Source: Pseudomonadota bacterium (GTDB taxonomy: Bacteria; Myxococcota; Myxococcia; Myxococcales; Myxococcaceae). Taken from it: a stretch of DNA of 6,390 nt. The notes beneath the pieces are model-generated. The model was given only the letters and a program-made list of their open reading frames with translations, was not told the DNA's origin and ran no database searches. Both the position numbers and the translations under genes were made by a program. Numbering within the stretch: position 1 is the first letter of the stretch; every line of letters begins with the position of its first letter. The stretch is from contig JAFADT010000384.1 in the NCBI GenBank assembly GCA_023424585.1, positions 1-6,390 of the forward strand. The letters run 5' to 3'. Below, piece by piece: positions 5,410-6,390 of the stretch.

Positions 5410-6390
<981 letters not shown>

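Overview
The window is very GC-rich, has strong G/C third-position bias, and is packed with signalling genes: two NtrB-like ('HEINNPL') histidine kinases, a eukaryotic-type Ser/Thr kinase, an FHA domain and a Cys-rich lipoprotein. This combination points to a myxobacterium (Myxococcus/Corallococcus-like, Myxococcota). That assignment is inferred from gene style and composition; no marker gene is present.

Layout. At the left edge, on the minus strand, the first 13 codons of an unidentified gene overlap by 4 nt (ATGA) the stop of the upstream gene. That upstream gene is a 755-aa hybrid sensor kinase (36-2303, minus) with the order FHA-PAS-PAS-HisKA-HATPase-REC. A 259-bp divergent intergenic region (2304-2562) carries a GC-rich quasi-palindrome. 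To its right, on the plus strand, lies a Ser/Thr kinase (2563-3948) whose C-terminal third looks like a class III nucleotide cyclase fold without its catalytic residues. A C-rich, G-poor tract follows, then an AT-rich promoter-like island with four short dyads, leading into a 320-aa lipoprotein (4213-5175). The lipoprotein has five exact NGMTL pentapeptides after its lipidated Cys and a Cys-rich C-terminus. Two GC-rich hairpins follow it. A second soluble histidine kinase (5410 to beyond the right edge) is paralogous in its catalytic core to the first.

How the parts may work together. The divergent pair is the most suggestive: the kinase writes phospho-Ser/Thr marks, and the FHA domain at the front of the hybrid kinase is a phosphothreonine reader. 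The two could therefore link Ser/Thr phosphorylation to a His-Asp relay. This is inference from domain content and adjacency. The lipoprotein is probably surface or periplasmic and of unknown function; nothing ties it mechanistically to the kinases. No tRNA, rRNA, CRISPR array, insertion sequence or integrase was seen. I found no clearly new multi-gene system. The best novelty candidates are the kinase/pseudo-cyclase fusion and the NGMTL-repeat lipoprotein with its structured leader.
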